Source of the DNA: Balaenoptera acutorostrata
Taxonomy: Eukaryota > Chordata > Mammalia > Artiodactyla > Balaenopteridae
Length of the DNA: 64,000 nt
Assembly: GCF_949987535.1 (NCBI RefSeq)
Contig: NC_080066.1
Coordinates: 132,598,335 to 132,662,334, forward strand
Direction of reading: 5' to 3'
The translations under genes were made by a program, and so were the position numbers. This document shows positions 54,466 to 64,000 of the stretch, piece by piece (positions within the stretch are counted from its first letter, which is position 1; each line of letters opens with the position of its first letter). The notes beneath the pieces are model-generated. The model saw only the letters and a program-made list of their open reading frames with translations, was not told the DNA's origin and searched no databases.

Positions 54466-57400
54466 ATGGTAATAGGAACATATATATCGATAATTACCTT
54501 AAATGTAAATGGATTAAATGCTCCAACCAAAAGACATAGACTGGCTGAATGGATACAAAAACAAGACCCATATATACGCTGTCTACAAGAGACCTACTTC
54601 AGACCTAGGGACACATACAGACTGAAACTGAGGGGATGGAAAAAGATATTCCATGCAAATGGAAATCAAAAGAAAGCTGGAGTAGCAATACTCATATCAG
54701 ATAAAATAGACCTTAAAAAAAGGACTGTTACAAGAGACAAGGAAAGACACTACATAATGATCAAGGGATCAATCCAAGAAGATATAACAACTGTAAATAT
54801 TTATGCACCCAACATAGGAGCACCTCAATACATAAGGTAAGTGCTAACAGCCATAAAAGGGGAAATCGACAGTAACACAATCATACTAGGGGACTTTAAC
54901 ACCCCACTTTCACCAATGGACAGATCATCCAAAATGAAAATAAATAAGGAAACACAAGCTTTAAATGTCATATTACACAAGATGGGCTTAATTGATATTT
55001 ATAGGACATTCCATCCCAAAACAACAGAATACACTTTCTTCTCAAGTGCTCATGGAACATCCTCCAGGATAGACCATATTTTGGGTTGCAAATCAAGCCT
55101 TGGTAATTTTAAGAAAATTGAAATCAAAGCATCTTTTCTGACCACAATGCTGTGAGACTAGATATCAATTACAGGAAAAAAAACTTTAAAAAATACAAAC
55201 ACATGGAGGCTAAACAATATGCTACTAAATAACCAAGAGATCACTGAAGAAATCAAAGAGGAAATCAAAAAATACCTAGACACAAATGACAATGAAAACA
55301 CAATGACCCAAAACCTATGGGATGCAGCAAAAGCAGTTCTAAGAGGGAAGTTTATAGCAATACAATCCTACCTCAAGAAACATCTCAAATAAACAACCTA
55401 ACCTTACACCTAAAGCAATTAGAGAAAGAAGAACAACAAAAACCCCAAAGTTAACGGAAGGAAAGAAATCATAGAGATCAGATCAGAAATAACTGAAAAA
55501 GAAATGAAGGAAACAACAGCAAAGATCAATAAAACTAAAAGCTGGTTCTTTAAGAGGATAAACGAAATTGATAAACCATTAGCCAGACTCATCAAGAAAA
55601 AGAGGGAAAAGACTCAAATCAATACAATTAGAAATGAAAAAGGAGAAGTAACAACTGACACTGCAGAAATACAAAGAATCATGGGAGATTAGTATAAGCA
55701 ACTATATGCCAATAAAATGGACAAGCTGGAAGAAATGGACAAATTCTTAGGAAAGCACAACCTACCGAGACTGAACCAGGAAGAAATATAAAATATAAAC
55801 AGACCAATCACAAGCACTGAAATTGACACTGTGATTAAAAATCTTCCAACAAACAAAAGCCCGGGACCAGATGACTTCACAGGCAAATTCTATCAAACAT
55901 TTAGAGAAGAGCTAACACCTATTCTTCTCAAACTCTTCCAAAATATAGCAGAGGGAGGAACACTCCCAAACTCATTCTATAAGACCACAATCACCCTGAT
56001 ACCAAAACCAGACAAAGATGTCACAAAGAAAGAAAACAACAGGCCAATATCTCTGATGAACATACATGCAAAAGTCCTCAACAAAATACTAGCAAACGGA
56101 ATCCAACAGCAGATTAAAAGGATCATACACCATGATCAAGTGGAGATTAACCCAGGAATGCAAGGATTCTTCAATAAACGGAAATCAATCAATCAATCAA
56201 TGTGATACACCATATTAACAAACTGAAGGAGAAAAATCATATGATCATCTCAGTAGATGCAGAAAAAGCTTTCGATAAAATTCAACACCCTTTTATGATA
56301 AAAACCCTCCAGAAAGTAGGCATGGAGGGAAGTTACCTCAACATAATAAAGGCCATATATGACAAACCCACAGCCAACATCGTTCTCAATGGTGAAAAAC
56401 TGAAACCATTTCCTCTAAAGTCAGGAAGAAGAAAAGGTTGTCCACTCTCACCACTATTATTCAACATAGTTTTGGAAGTTTTAGCCACCGCAATCAGACA
56501 AAAAAAAAGAAATAAAATCGGAAAAGAACAAGTAAAACTGTCATTGTTTGCAGATGACAAGATACTACACATAGAGAATCCTGTGCTACCAGATGCTACC
56601 AGAAAAGTACTAGAGTTAATCAATGAATTTCGTAAACTAGCAGGATGCAAAGTTAATGCACAGAAATCTCCTTCATTCCTATACAATAATGACGAAAAAT
56701 GTGAAAGAGAAATTAAGGAAACACTCCCATTTACCCCTGCAACAAAAAGAATAAAATACCTAGGAATAAACCTACCTAAGGCGATGAAAGACTTGTATGC
56801 AGAAATCTATAAGACACTGATGAAAGAAATTAAACACGATAAAAACAGATAGAGAGATATACCATGTTCTTGGATTGGAAGAATCAACATTGTGAAAATG
56901 ACTCTACTACCCAAAGCAATCTACAGATTCAATGCAATCCCTATCAAACCACCAATGGCATTTTTCACAGAACTAGAACAAAGAATTTCACAATTTGTGT
57001 GGAAACACAAAAGACCCCTAATAGCCAAAGCAATCTTGAGAACGAAAAATGGAGCTGGAGGAATCAGACTCCCTGACTTCAGACTATACTACAGCTACAG
57101 TAATCAAGTCAGCATGGTACTGGCACAAAAACAGAAATATAGATCAATGGAACAGAATAGAAAGCTCAGAGATAAACCCACGCACATATGGTCACCTTAT
57201 CTTTGATAAAGGAGGCAAGAATATACAATGGAGAAAAGACAGCCTCTTCAATAAGTGGTGCTGGGAAAACTGGACAGCTACATGTAAAAGAATGAAATTA
57301 GAACACTCCCTAACACCATACACAAAAATAAACTCAAAATGGATTAAAGACCTAAATGTAAGGCCAGACACTATAAAACTCTTAGAGGAAAACATAGGCA

Positions 57401-58271
57401 GAACACTCTTTGACATAAATCACAACAAGATCCTTTTTGACCACCTCCTAGAGAAATGGAAATAAAAACAAAATTAAACAAATGGGACCTAATGAAACTT
57501 AAAAGCTCTACACAGCAAAGGAAACCATAAACAAGACGAAAAGACAACCCTCAGAATGGGAGAAAATATTTGCAAATGAAGCAACTGACAAAGGATTTAT
57601 CTCCAAAATATACAAGCAGCTCATGCACTCAATATCAAAAAAACAAACAACCCAATCCAAAAATGGGCAGAAGCCCTAAATAGACATTTCTCCAAAGAAT
57701 ATATACAGATTGCCAACAAACACATGAAAGCATGCTCAACATCATCAATCATTAGAGAAATGCAAATCGAAACTACAATGAGGTATCCCCTCACACCGGT
57801 CAGAATGGCCATCATCAAAAAATCTACAGACCATAAATGCTGGAGAGGGTGTGGAGAAAAGTGAACCCTCTTGCACTGTTGGTGGGAATGTAAATTGATA
57901 CAGCCACTATGGAGAACAGTATGGAGGTGCCTTAAAAAACTAAAAATAGAACTACCATATGACCCAGCAATCCCACTACTGGGCATCATATACCCTGATA
58001 AAGCCATAATTCAAAAAGAGACATGTACCACAACGTTCATTGCAGCACTATTTACAGCAGCCAGGACATGGAAGCAACCTAAGTGTCCATCGACAGATGA
58101 ATAGATACAGAAGATTGGCACATATATACAATGGAATATTACTCAGCCATAAAAAAAACGAAATTGGGTTATTTGTAGTGAGGTGGATGGACCTAATCTG
58201 TCATACAGAGTGAAGTAAGTCAGGACGAGAAAAACAAATACTGTATGCTAACACATATATATGGAATCTAA
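54466..58271 (+). pseudogene. L1-B ORF2 (broken)
   Basis: Start [20 protein letters not shown] at 54466, then TAA at 54838-54840 splits the endonuclease. The rest (54841-55155) keeps ILGDFNTPLSPMDR and [12 protein letters not shown], then a frameshift near 55140. A TAG for Tyr at 55690-55692 is the same change as in L1-A. The reverse transcriptase frame 56202-56852 is well preserved and contains [10 protein letters not shown] and the intact FADD motif ([15 protein letters not shown]); the next block is 57049-57465, and the C-terminal Cys block near 57845-57880 is split by a TGA. Ancestral stop TAA at 58269-58271. Confidence 0.93.
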
Positions 58272-58659
58272 AAAAAATGATTCTGATGAAAATAGGGGCA
58301 AGACAGGAATAAAGATGAAGATGTAGAGAATGGACTTGAGGACACAGGGAGGGGGATGGGTAAGCTGGGACGAAGTGAGAGAGTAGCATTGACATATATA
58401 CACTACCAAATGTGAAATAGATAGCTAGAGGGAAGCAGCTGCATAACACAGGGAAATCAGCTCTGTACTTTGTGACCACATAGAGGGGTGGGATAGGAGG
58501 GTGGGAGGGAGGGGATATGGGGATATATGTATACATATAGCTGAGTCACTTTTTTATATAGCAGAAACTGTATAACAATTGTAAAGCAACATTAGAATAC
58601 TCCTTAACATTGTAAAGCAATTATACTCCAATAAAGATTTTTTAAAAACATTTTTAATA

Positions 58660-60055
58660 AATATATAAAAAAAGAAAGGAGAAAATAATTCTTTTCACTG
58701 TGAATATTAAGGAAGCTTCCAATCTATAAAGAGATATTTAGGCAAGGGTCTCCCAAAATAAATGTGCACAGAATTTTAAAGGTATTTTTTCCAAAATTAA
58801 GCAGAAAAAGATATAACCACTTTATCCTAGATTGCTATCTTTACTGACAATTTTCTTTGAATTTTATTTTATTTATTTACTGACATTTTTATCTTGCAAA
58901 TGCCATAGATATTTTTTCTAGGAGAAAGATATTTTCCATTACTTCCATAATTAATTTAGATATGGTGAGTCCCTCTCCTGGGAATAATGGTTTTTTTTTC
59001 AGTGAGAAATAAACAACACTGGCTATATCTGCAAAGGACCACCAACTGAGAAGATACTGAGAGATTTCTGAGATTTGAGATCAGGGCAGATTTTAATCAT
59101 TTGCTTTGCTACTTTGGGAACTTGTTAGTGAATTTCTCCAAAGAAGATATAGAGATTGCCAACTCATCATTGACATCAGTATATACAATTACATTTAAAA
59201 AGCTTTATTTAGCCAAGGCTAAAATCCTAATCATCACCACCCAGAGAAAAGCATAACAGACTAAATTACAGACTAATCAATCTTGAGTTACTGAGGTTGC
59301 TCTGAAGTTGATCACACTGGGAGGGGAGACCAGAGTGTCCCAAGAATGTTACTTGGTATCACGACCTAGGCAGGGTTGGTGCAAGGAAGACCCAGCCATC
59401 AAATCTGGCTGAAAGCCAACCTGGCAGTGCTGAGAGTATTAGTGTACAAGATCAGTAATTATAGATCAAGATGTTGTGGAGAAGGATGGGGAAAATACGA
59501 TTAAGTAAGGCATTTGGTATTAATCAAGGCTAAAACATAGAGCATCTTTGAATCAGAAGACAGTGGAGAGTTCCCTAATTAGACCTCTCATTGAATCAGG
59601 AGGCTCCTCTCCCAGATTCCCAAAAGGTGGCTATCTAATCTGAAGACCACAAAACCAATAGAGCACAAGGAATAAGCAACAAATTCTCCTCATGTCCCTT
59701 GAGCTTCTTAAAAAATTTATTTTGTAGATTGACTGAACAAACATCCAGCATCCTGAGTGTGGCTGAAGAAAATCACCCCACTGCACAGATTGGTGCCCCA
59801 TCAAAACATCTGTCTCTAACCCTTGCTGGGCCCTCAATACTACATGACCAGCCTTCTTATAGCCTCTTCCCTCTCTCTCTGCTACTCTCCTTGAAACCTA
59901 TCTTCAACCTCATTGCTCTTCTAACACCCTCACATTACTCGCAGCAGATGAACTCAGCTTCCACTGTATACCATCCAATGGGGTGCATCCCAGATTCCTG
60001 AGCCCCAACAATCAAGTTTACACAGTTGTATCTGGTTTCGCCACCCCATCAGCAT
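58660..60055. other. Intergenic DNA, nothing recognised
   Basis: No gene or confident repeat is visible. A 35-bp L1-like word at about 59130-59165 is mentioned under rejected items. Confidence 0.35.
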
Positions 60056-60059
60056 GGAG

Positions 60060-60600
60060 GAAGCATTTGCCTTTACAAGCCTGGCTTTTTCACCTCTGCT
60101 CTGATTTCCATTCCCTCCCGTCTCCTCAGGAGCCTTCCTTTAGACATCAGCACCTTGCTTTTGTGTCTTTAACGTGTCTTTTCTGCTGGTGTTTCCGTCA
60201 GCATTAAATATGTGCTTTGACCTTCTCATATTTAAAAAAAAAACACATTTGACCTACATTCCACTCTACTTAGCATCATCTCTTTCCTTTCATATCAAGC
60301 CTCCTGAAAGCTTTATTTATGCCTGTTTTCACTTCCTCAAGTCTCATTTACTCTTCAATCCCTTGTGATCTGGACCCAGTCATTCCCTCCCGCCCCCAGC
60401 CACTACCACCAAAGCTGCTCTGGCAAAGCAGTTTACTGAGATCCTTCTTGTTGAATCCAATAGTCTTGTTGTATGTAGCCCTTTTATTATTTGACCTCCC
60501 TGCAGCATTTGTCGTTGTTAAATAATATCTCCTTTTTGAAACTCCACCCTCCCGGGCCTTGCATGATTCAACTTCCTCCTGATTTCTTTCCTACCTTTAT
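60060..60600 (+). mobile_element. L2/CR1-type LINE reverse transcriptase relic
   Basis: The plus strand reads, in a broken frame, LFDLPAAFVVVK near 60480-60525, which follows the L2/CR1 pattern 'FDLSAAFDTVDH', preceded by C/T-rich sequence with 'gcctcctgaaagctttattt' and 'tcaatcccttgtgatctgga'. It is similar in style to the relic at 25620. Too decayed to code. Confidence 0.55.
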
Positions 60601-60689
60601 TGTGCTTATTAAATACATGGGTCCTGATTCAAAGCAACTGTGAAAAAAATTACAACATTCATGAGACAACTGAAATTCTGAACACTACT

Positions 60690-60900
60690 TTTTTTTTTAT
60701 ACAAAATACACATAATATGTATTCATATATATGTAGGAAAAATTCCAAAGGCTATGTATCAAAATATGGACAATCATTATCTCTAGGTGCATCACATTAT
60801 CGACATTCTATATATTCTTTATGCTGATGTATTTTCTATAATAAACGTATTTCATTCATATTACATTTGAGATAAGAAAATGTTAAAAATCATCTTTTTT
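60690..60900 (+). mobile_element. Old L1M-type 3' end (tentative)
   Basis: 'acaatcattatctctaggtg', 'atgtattttctataataaac' and a late 'gataagaaaatgttaaaaat' recall an old L1 3' end. Weak. Confidence 0.35.
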
Positions 60901-62850
60901 TGTGAGGGAGGTTGGGGAGGGCTCTAAAAATAAAAAATAAAAATCAGTCAAAATGTCCTTACAAATCTTCCAAAGCCTAAGCCACAAAATATCTATATTC
61001 CACATACTCAAGTTTTAATAAATCTTGCAAACAACCTTTATGCCCTCAAACATAAAAGTCCCCATTTTAGACAAAGGCAAGCTCTAGGCTTTTCATTCAG
61101 GCCAAGCCCCACCAAGTCATTTCTGTTGGAGCTTCTGATTCACGGGGCTGCCATACAGAGAAGATTTCCTATAGGTTGACACCAACTCTAGCACAGTCAT
61201 ATGCTTTTCACGTACTCATTCACAACATCAGCTGAATACCTATGGTGAGCAAAGCATTACACAGGGTGTGTCACAAGTTATAGATTAATTAACACCACAC
61301 ACGACTGCCTCAAGTAGCGTACAACCTCGTGGGGAAACGGCACGGACACGAGGCAGAACAAAGGGCACTAAAAGAGAGGAGAGCGTATGGAGAGAGCTGA
61401 TAATATTTCACACTGGTATACAAATATTTTCAAACAAATCAGCAAATACTTGGAAATGTATAGGTAAAAACTGAAGTGCTCTTTTTCACTTTTCATTCGT
61501 GTTTGTACTCTGAAAGTAGTTATCTCTACAACTCATTTGCCACTAAATCATACGCCAGGTTCTCCTATATTAGTATGTAACTTTTCATATAGGAATATTT
61601 AGTCTTTATTTGAGGGCAGACATTTTTGTGCCCACCACTTTCCCAATGTATCACACACAGAACAGACGCTATAAATATTTCCAAAATGAACAAACTGAGC
61701 CAGCTCCTAGAGCTTCCCTCGGTAGCCTGCCACACTGTATCAGATGAAAGGTATCACCCAGATGTGGCACACAGAAGCACGGCCCAGGTTCTGCCTAACG
61801 TAGAATATTTTTCCCTTTTAATTCCACAGTCATGAAAAGCTAGGCCAGGCAGAAACAGAGAAAAGCTCAAAGAAGAAACATTAAGTATGTATAAGCAAAA
61901 TCACTTCATATTAAGAAAGTCTGAGTTTTATTTAGCATTTTATCTGAGGCGCTGAGAGTAAAGGAAGAAAATGAAGATCAATCCCACATTCAATTTTAAG
62001 GAGTCTTGCAAAAATGAAAGCACACAAACTGTAACAATCTTGCAAGTATGAAATGCCTTATGTTTACAATACACAAAAAATACCATAGGGACTTCCTATC
62101 AAAAGGAGATAGTCTGAGTATCTGCAAAGTCTTTCCAATCTGAAGATTCCAACACACGTTGTTCTGCTGTTTTTCCCAATTCCAACGTAGAACTCTGGAC
62201 AAAACAAACAATACAAAAAGCTTTTCTAGGCCAAGGACCCTCTGAGGGAGTGTGATATCGGCCCGGAGAAACAAGTCAACTGGCCTAGTGTTGGGACCAA
62301 CATAAAATGCTACCTAAAAAGCTGAAAGCCTCAGCATTTACATCTCAGACTAGATCAAAGAGATGATTCTCTTTAAACTACAATTTCATGATTATATAGA
62401 AAATCACTGTTCTTCAGACAATAAAGTCATACTATACTACTAAGTATTTTAAGGTGATTTTTACCTCTTTGTAAAGAAAGAGTCAAAATAATAATTAGGA
62501 TTTTTTTTAATGAAAAACAAGGTTCACTCAAAGTTAATAAAACGAATCAGTGACCCAACTATATGTACCCTCAAAGTAATTAATTCTACCCAGGCTGCCA
62601 AGATAAACAAATGAAGAAAAAAATTAGAAGCTTATACACAAGAAGATATTTTTAAACTATAGACGTCAAAAAAAGAAAAAGAGCTTTAGACATGTAGTAT
62701 TTCCCTAGAAGAGCATTTCCCTAGAAGAGCATTTACTACAGTTATTACATAGTAAGCAAAGTAAGAATTGCAGGAAAAAACAACCTAAAAATTGGTATTA
62801 AATTTGTTTAATATCTTTAATAATTCTATTATTTGTAAATCCTTCCATAA
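60900..62850. other. Unique-looking intergenic DNA, nothing recognised
   Basis: About 1.95 kb without a recognisable gene or repeat. It may include sequence transcribed as downstream 3'UTR of the FUNDC1-like copy, but no poly(A) tract or boundary is visible. A second TTTATT (AATAAA on the minus strand) lies at 61927-61932. Confidence 0.35.
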
Positions 62851-63717
62851 AAAGGGCATTACAGTTCTTCAGTTTATTGCAAACATATCTTTGAAAAAAA
62901 GTCAGCCCTACTGTTGAAGCTATAATACAAATTTTTAAATTATTGGCACTATACTAAAAAGCACAATGGAGAACATCTTATTTAAATAAAATGAGGATGA
63001 TACTTCACTGGGGAATATAGCCAACAGATTTTTTTCTCTCTCCATATCTACATCCAACGGTGGTGTTTTATAGGCAAATTTTAAGCAAATGCAAGTTTTT
63101 AAAAAATAATGAAAGCCATGTTTTGCTCAGGAATACTATTATACACAGATCATATAGATTGTTTTATAGCAGATACTAGTCTGCCAAATTTCAGATGGCA
63201 AAATGCTAAGCAGTGAGTTTGGTACTGTCCAGCTAGTTGTTTCTTGTCATCCTGGAGAATCTGTCAATGCGTAATGTTTTTTGTTTGTTTGTTTGTTTGT
63301 TTTAATAAGCTTTTTGTGTTTTTTTAAAAGTATTTTTTTAATTAATTAATTAATTTATTTATTTATTTATATTTTTGGCTGTGTTGGGTCTTCGTTTCTG
63401 TGCGAGGGCTTTCTCTAGCTGAGGCGAGCGGGGGTCACTCTTCATCGCGGCGCGCGGGCCTCTCATTATCACGGCCTCTCTTGTTGCGGAGCACAAGCTC
63501 CAGACATGCACGCTCAGTAGTTGTGGCTCACGGGCCTAGTTGCTCTGCGGCATGTGGGATCTTCCCAGACCAGGGCTCGAACCCGTGTCCCCTGCACTGG
63601 CAGGCAGATTCTCAACCACTGCACCACCAGGGAAGCCCATGGGTAATGTTGAGACCATCTTGTCACCACCATTTCTCTTCTCAGAGGTGACTCCACTATG
63701 ATAGAACATTCATATCC
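62851..63717 (-). other. Probable 3'UTR-derived sequence of the FUNDC1-like copy
   Basis: This segment directly follows the stop codon on the minus strand and continues, apart from the SINE at 63279-63638, as A/T-rich non-coding sequence to a canonical AATAAA (reverse complement at 62873-62878). Whether this AATAAA is the native polyadenylation signal is inferred. No A-tract is seen after it, so a retrocopy boundary is not proven. Confidence 0.4.
63279..63638 (-). mobile_element. CHR-type SINE in the FUNDC1-like 3'UTR
   Basis: Duplications atgcgtaatgtt (63267-63278) and atgggtaatgtt (63639-63650) differ at one base. The plus strand starts with TTTGTTTG units and the (TTAA)n/(TTTA)n tail up to about 63374 and ends with the head. 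It splits the 3'UTR about 70 bp after the stop. Confidence 0.93.
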
Positions 63718-63999
63718 TTAAGATGCAAGGCCTAGCAAAAAACCGCCCACAAATCCACTGGATATCACAATGTTCTGTTTAACAAATTCTGTTGCTTCTT
63801 CTATTATATTGTTGATTTCAGGTGCTGCCTTATTTGCTCGTTTCTTAATCTGTCTTTTTGCTTTGTTTACATCTTTTTCAACTCTCTTCCAGTCGATCCG
63901 CACATAGCCACTGTGACTGGCAATTTGAAGGAGAAGAAAGCCACCACCTACTGCAGTTGCTGCAAGTTTTCCAACTTTCTGGAACAAAAATCCTGCACA
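63718..63999 (-). CDS. FUNDC1-like coding sequence, 3' part, intronless (probable retrocopy)
   Basis: The last 93 codons of FUN14 domain-containing protein 1, an outer mitochondrial membrane receptor for hypoxia-induced mitophagy that binds LC3. The visible part matches human residues 63-155 from memory at about 97 percent: the second membrane segment ([17 protein letters not shown]), a basic amphipathic loop ([20 protein letters not shown]) and the third membrane segment ending GGFLLGLAS and the stop. Only three residue differences are apparent (Arg for Gln after GYV, Ile for Leu in NNIIEE, Val for Ile in EFVKQ). The N-terminal LC3-interacting motif lies outside the window. Human FUNDC1 is understood to have five coding exons, yet 282 bp here run without an intron, so a retrocopy is the likelier reading; a large terminal exon of the true gene is the alternative. 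Confidence 0.8.
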   Translation of the reverse strand, partial: CAGFLFQKVGKLAATAVGGGFLLLQIASHSGYVRIDWKRVEKDVNKAKRQIKKRANKAAPEINNIIEEATEFVKQNIVISSGFVGGFLLGLAS

Positions 64000-64000
64000 C

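Larger units (their letters stand above)
51361..58650 (+). mobile_element. Near-full-length L1 (L1-B), inactive
   Basis: About 7.3 kb, 5'UTR starting 'cggagaccttcaatatggtg', ORF1 (53572-54408), ORF2 (54466-58271) and a 3'UTR of the 'aatcagctctgtactttgtg' and 'tatactccaataaagat' type. A CHR SINE interrupts the 5'UTR. Clear TSDs are not found; a weak candidate is aaatattata (left, 51350-51359) against aaatatataa (right, about 58659-58668). All frames are broken by short indels and stops. Confidence 0.94.

Noticed and set aside
51342..58668. Firm TSD for L1-B
   Set aside because: The best candidate pair (aaatattata and aaatatataa) is AT-rich and only 8 of 10 alike, so it is not reliable.
59130..59165. 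35-bp match to an L1 ORF2 word ('aatttctccaaagaagatat')
   Set aside because: Too short and without tail or TSD to be called an insertion; it could be chance or a very small relic.
1..64000. CRISPR arrays, operons, phage or plasmid functions
   Set aside because: The window is mammalian with SINE/LINE content; the regular repeats are microsatellites and retroelements, and no prokaryotic-type gene order is present.

Overview
The window is mammalian nuclear DNA, and most likely cetacean. The main clue is twelve copies (both strands) of a roughly 290-340 bp tRNA-derived SINE whose 5' end reads ggcttccctggtggcgcag and whose tail is AAATAAAT-rich. This is the CHR family shared by whales, hippos and ruminants. 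I saw no BovB LINE or Bov-tA SINE, which argues against a ruminant. A hippopotamid cannot be excluded.

The DNA is almost entirely intergenic. The only recognisable protein-coding sequence is at the right edge on the minus strand (63718-63999). It is the last 93 codons of a FUNDC1 (mitophagy receptor) reading frame, intronless as far as it can be seen, followed by a probable 3'UTR that carries a SINE. The lack of introns suggests a retrocopy, but the window ends before this can be settled. A CpG-rich block at about 16.15-17.11 kb, with a consensus splice donor, is the best candidate for a promoter and first exon, though no known gene is visible there.

Layout: 0-14 kb is non-coding DNA with old repeats (L1M-like, MIR, L2, MER5A-like), three CHR SINEs and a decayed hAT transposase (about 13.1-14.06 kb, minus strand). 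14.5-15.8 kb is a 5'-truncated, internally deleted L1 with clean target-site duplications (TSDs). 16-21.9 kb holds the CpG block, L2 and MIR relics, and three CHR SINEs, two of which split one older repeat. 21.9-24.3 kb is a truncated L1 whose tail became an (AC)n microsatellite. 24.3-35.4 kb is mostly old or unrecognised sequence: L2/CR1-like pieces, a solitary LTR, a MIR bisected by a SINE, and a repeat-poor AT-rich block at 33.75-34.85 kb. 35.4-58.65 kb is a 23-kb nest of L1 elements of several ages. 58.65-62.85 kb is unremarkable apart from an L2/CR1-like relic. 62.85-64 kb is the FUNDC1-like copy.

In the L1 nest, an old plus-strand L1 is split into three collinear pieces by two younger insertions: a minus-strand L1 (36.5-41.66 kb) and a near-full-length plus-strand L1-A (41.9-49.4 kb), which lie head to head. 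A third fragment (50.16-51.36 kb) and a second near-full-length L1-B (51.36-58.65 kb) follow. All ORF1 and ORF2 frames are broken. The minus-strand L1 appears to carry about 290 bp of 3'-transduced flank. L1-A and L1-B share the same premature TAG in ORF2. No prokaryotic-type system, CRISPR array or intact novel gene was found; the interest lies in retrotransposition history.
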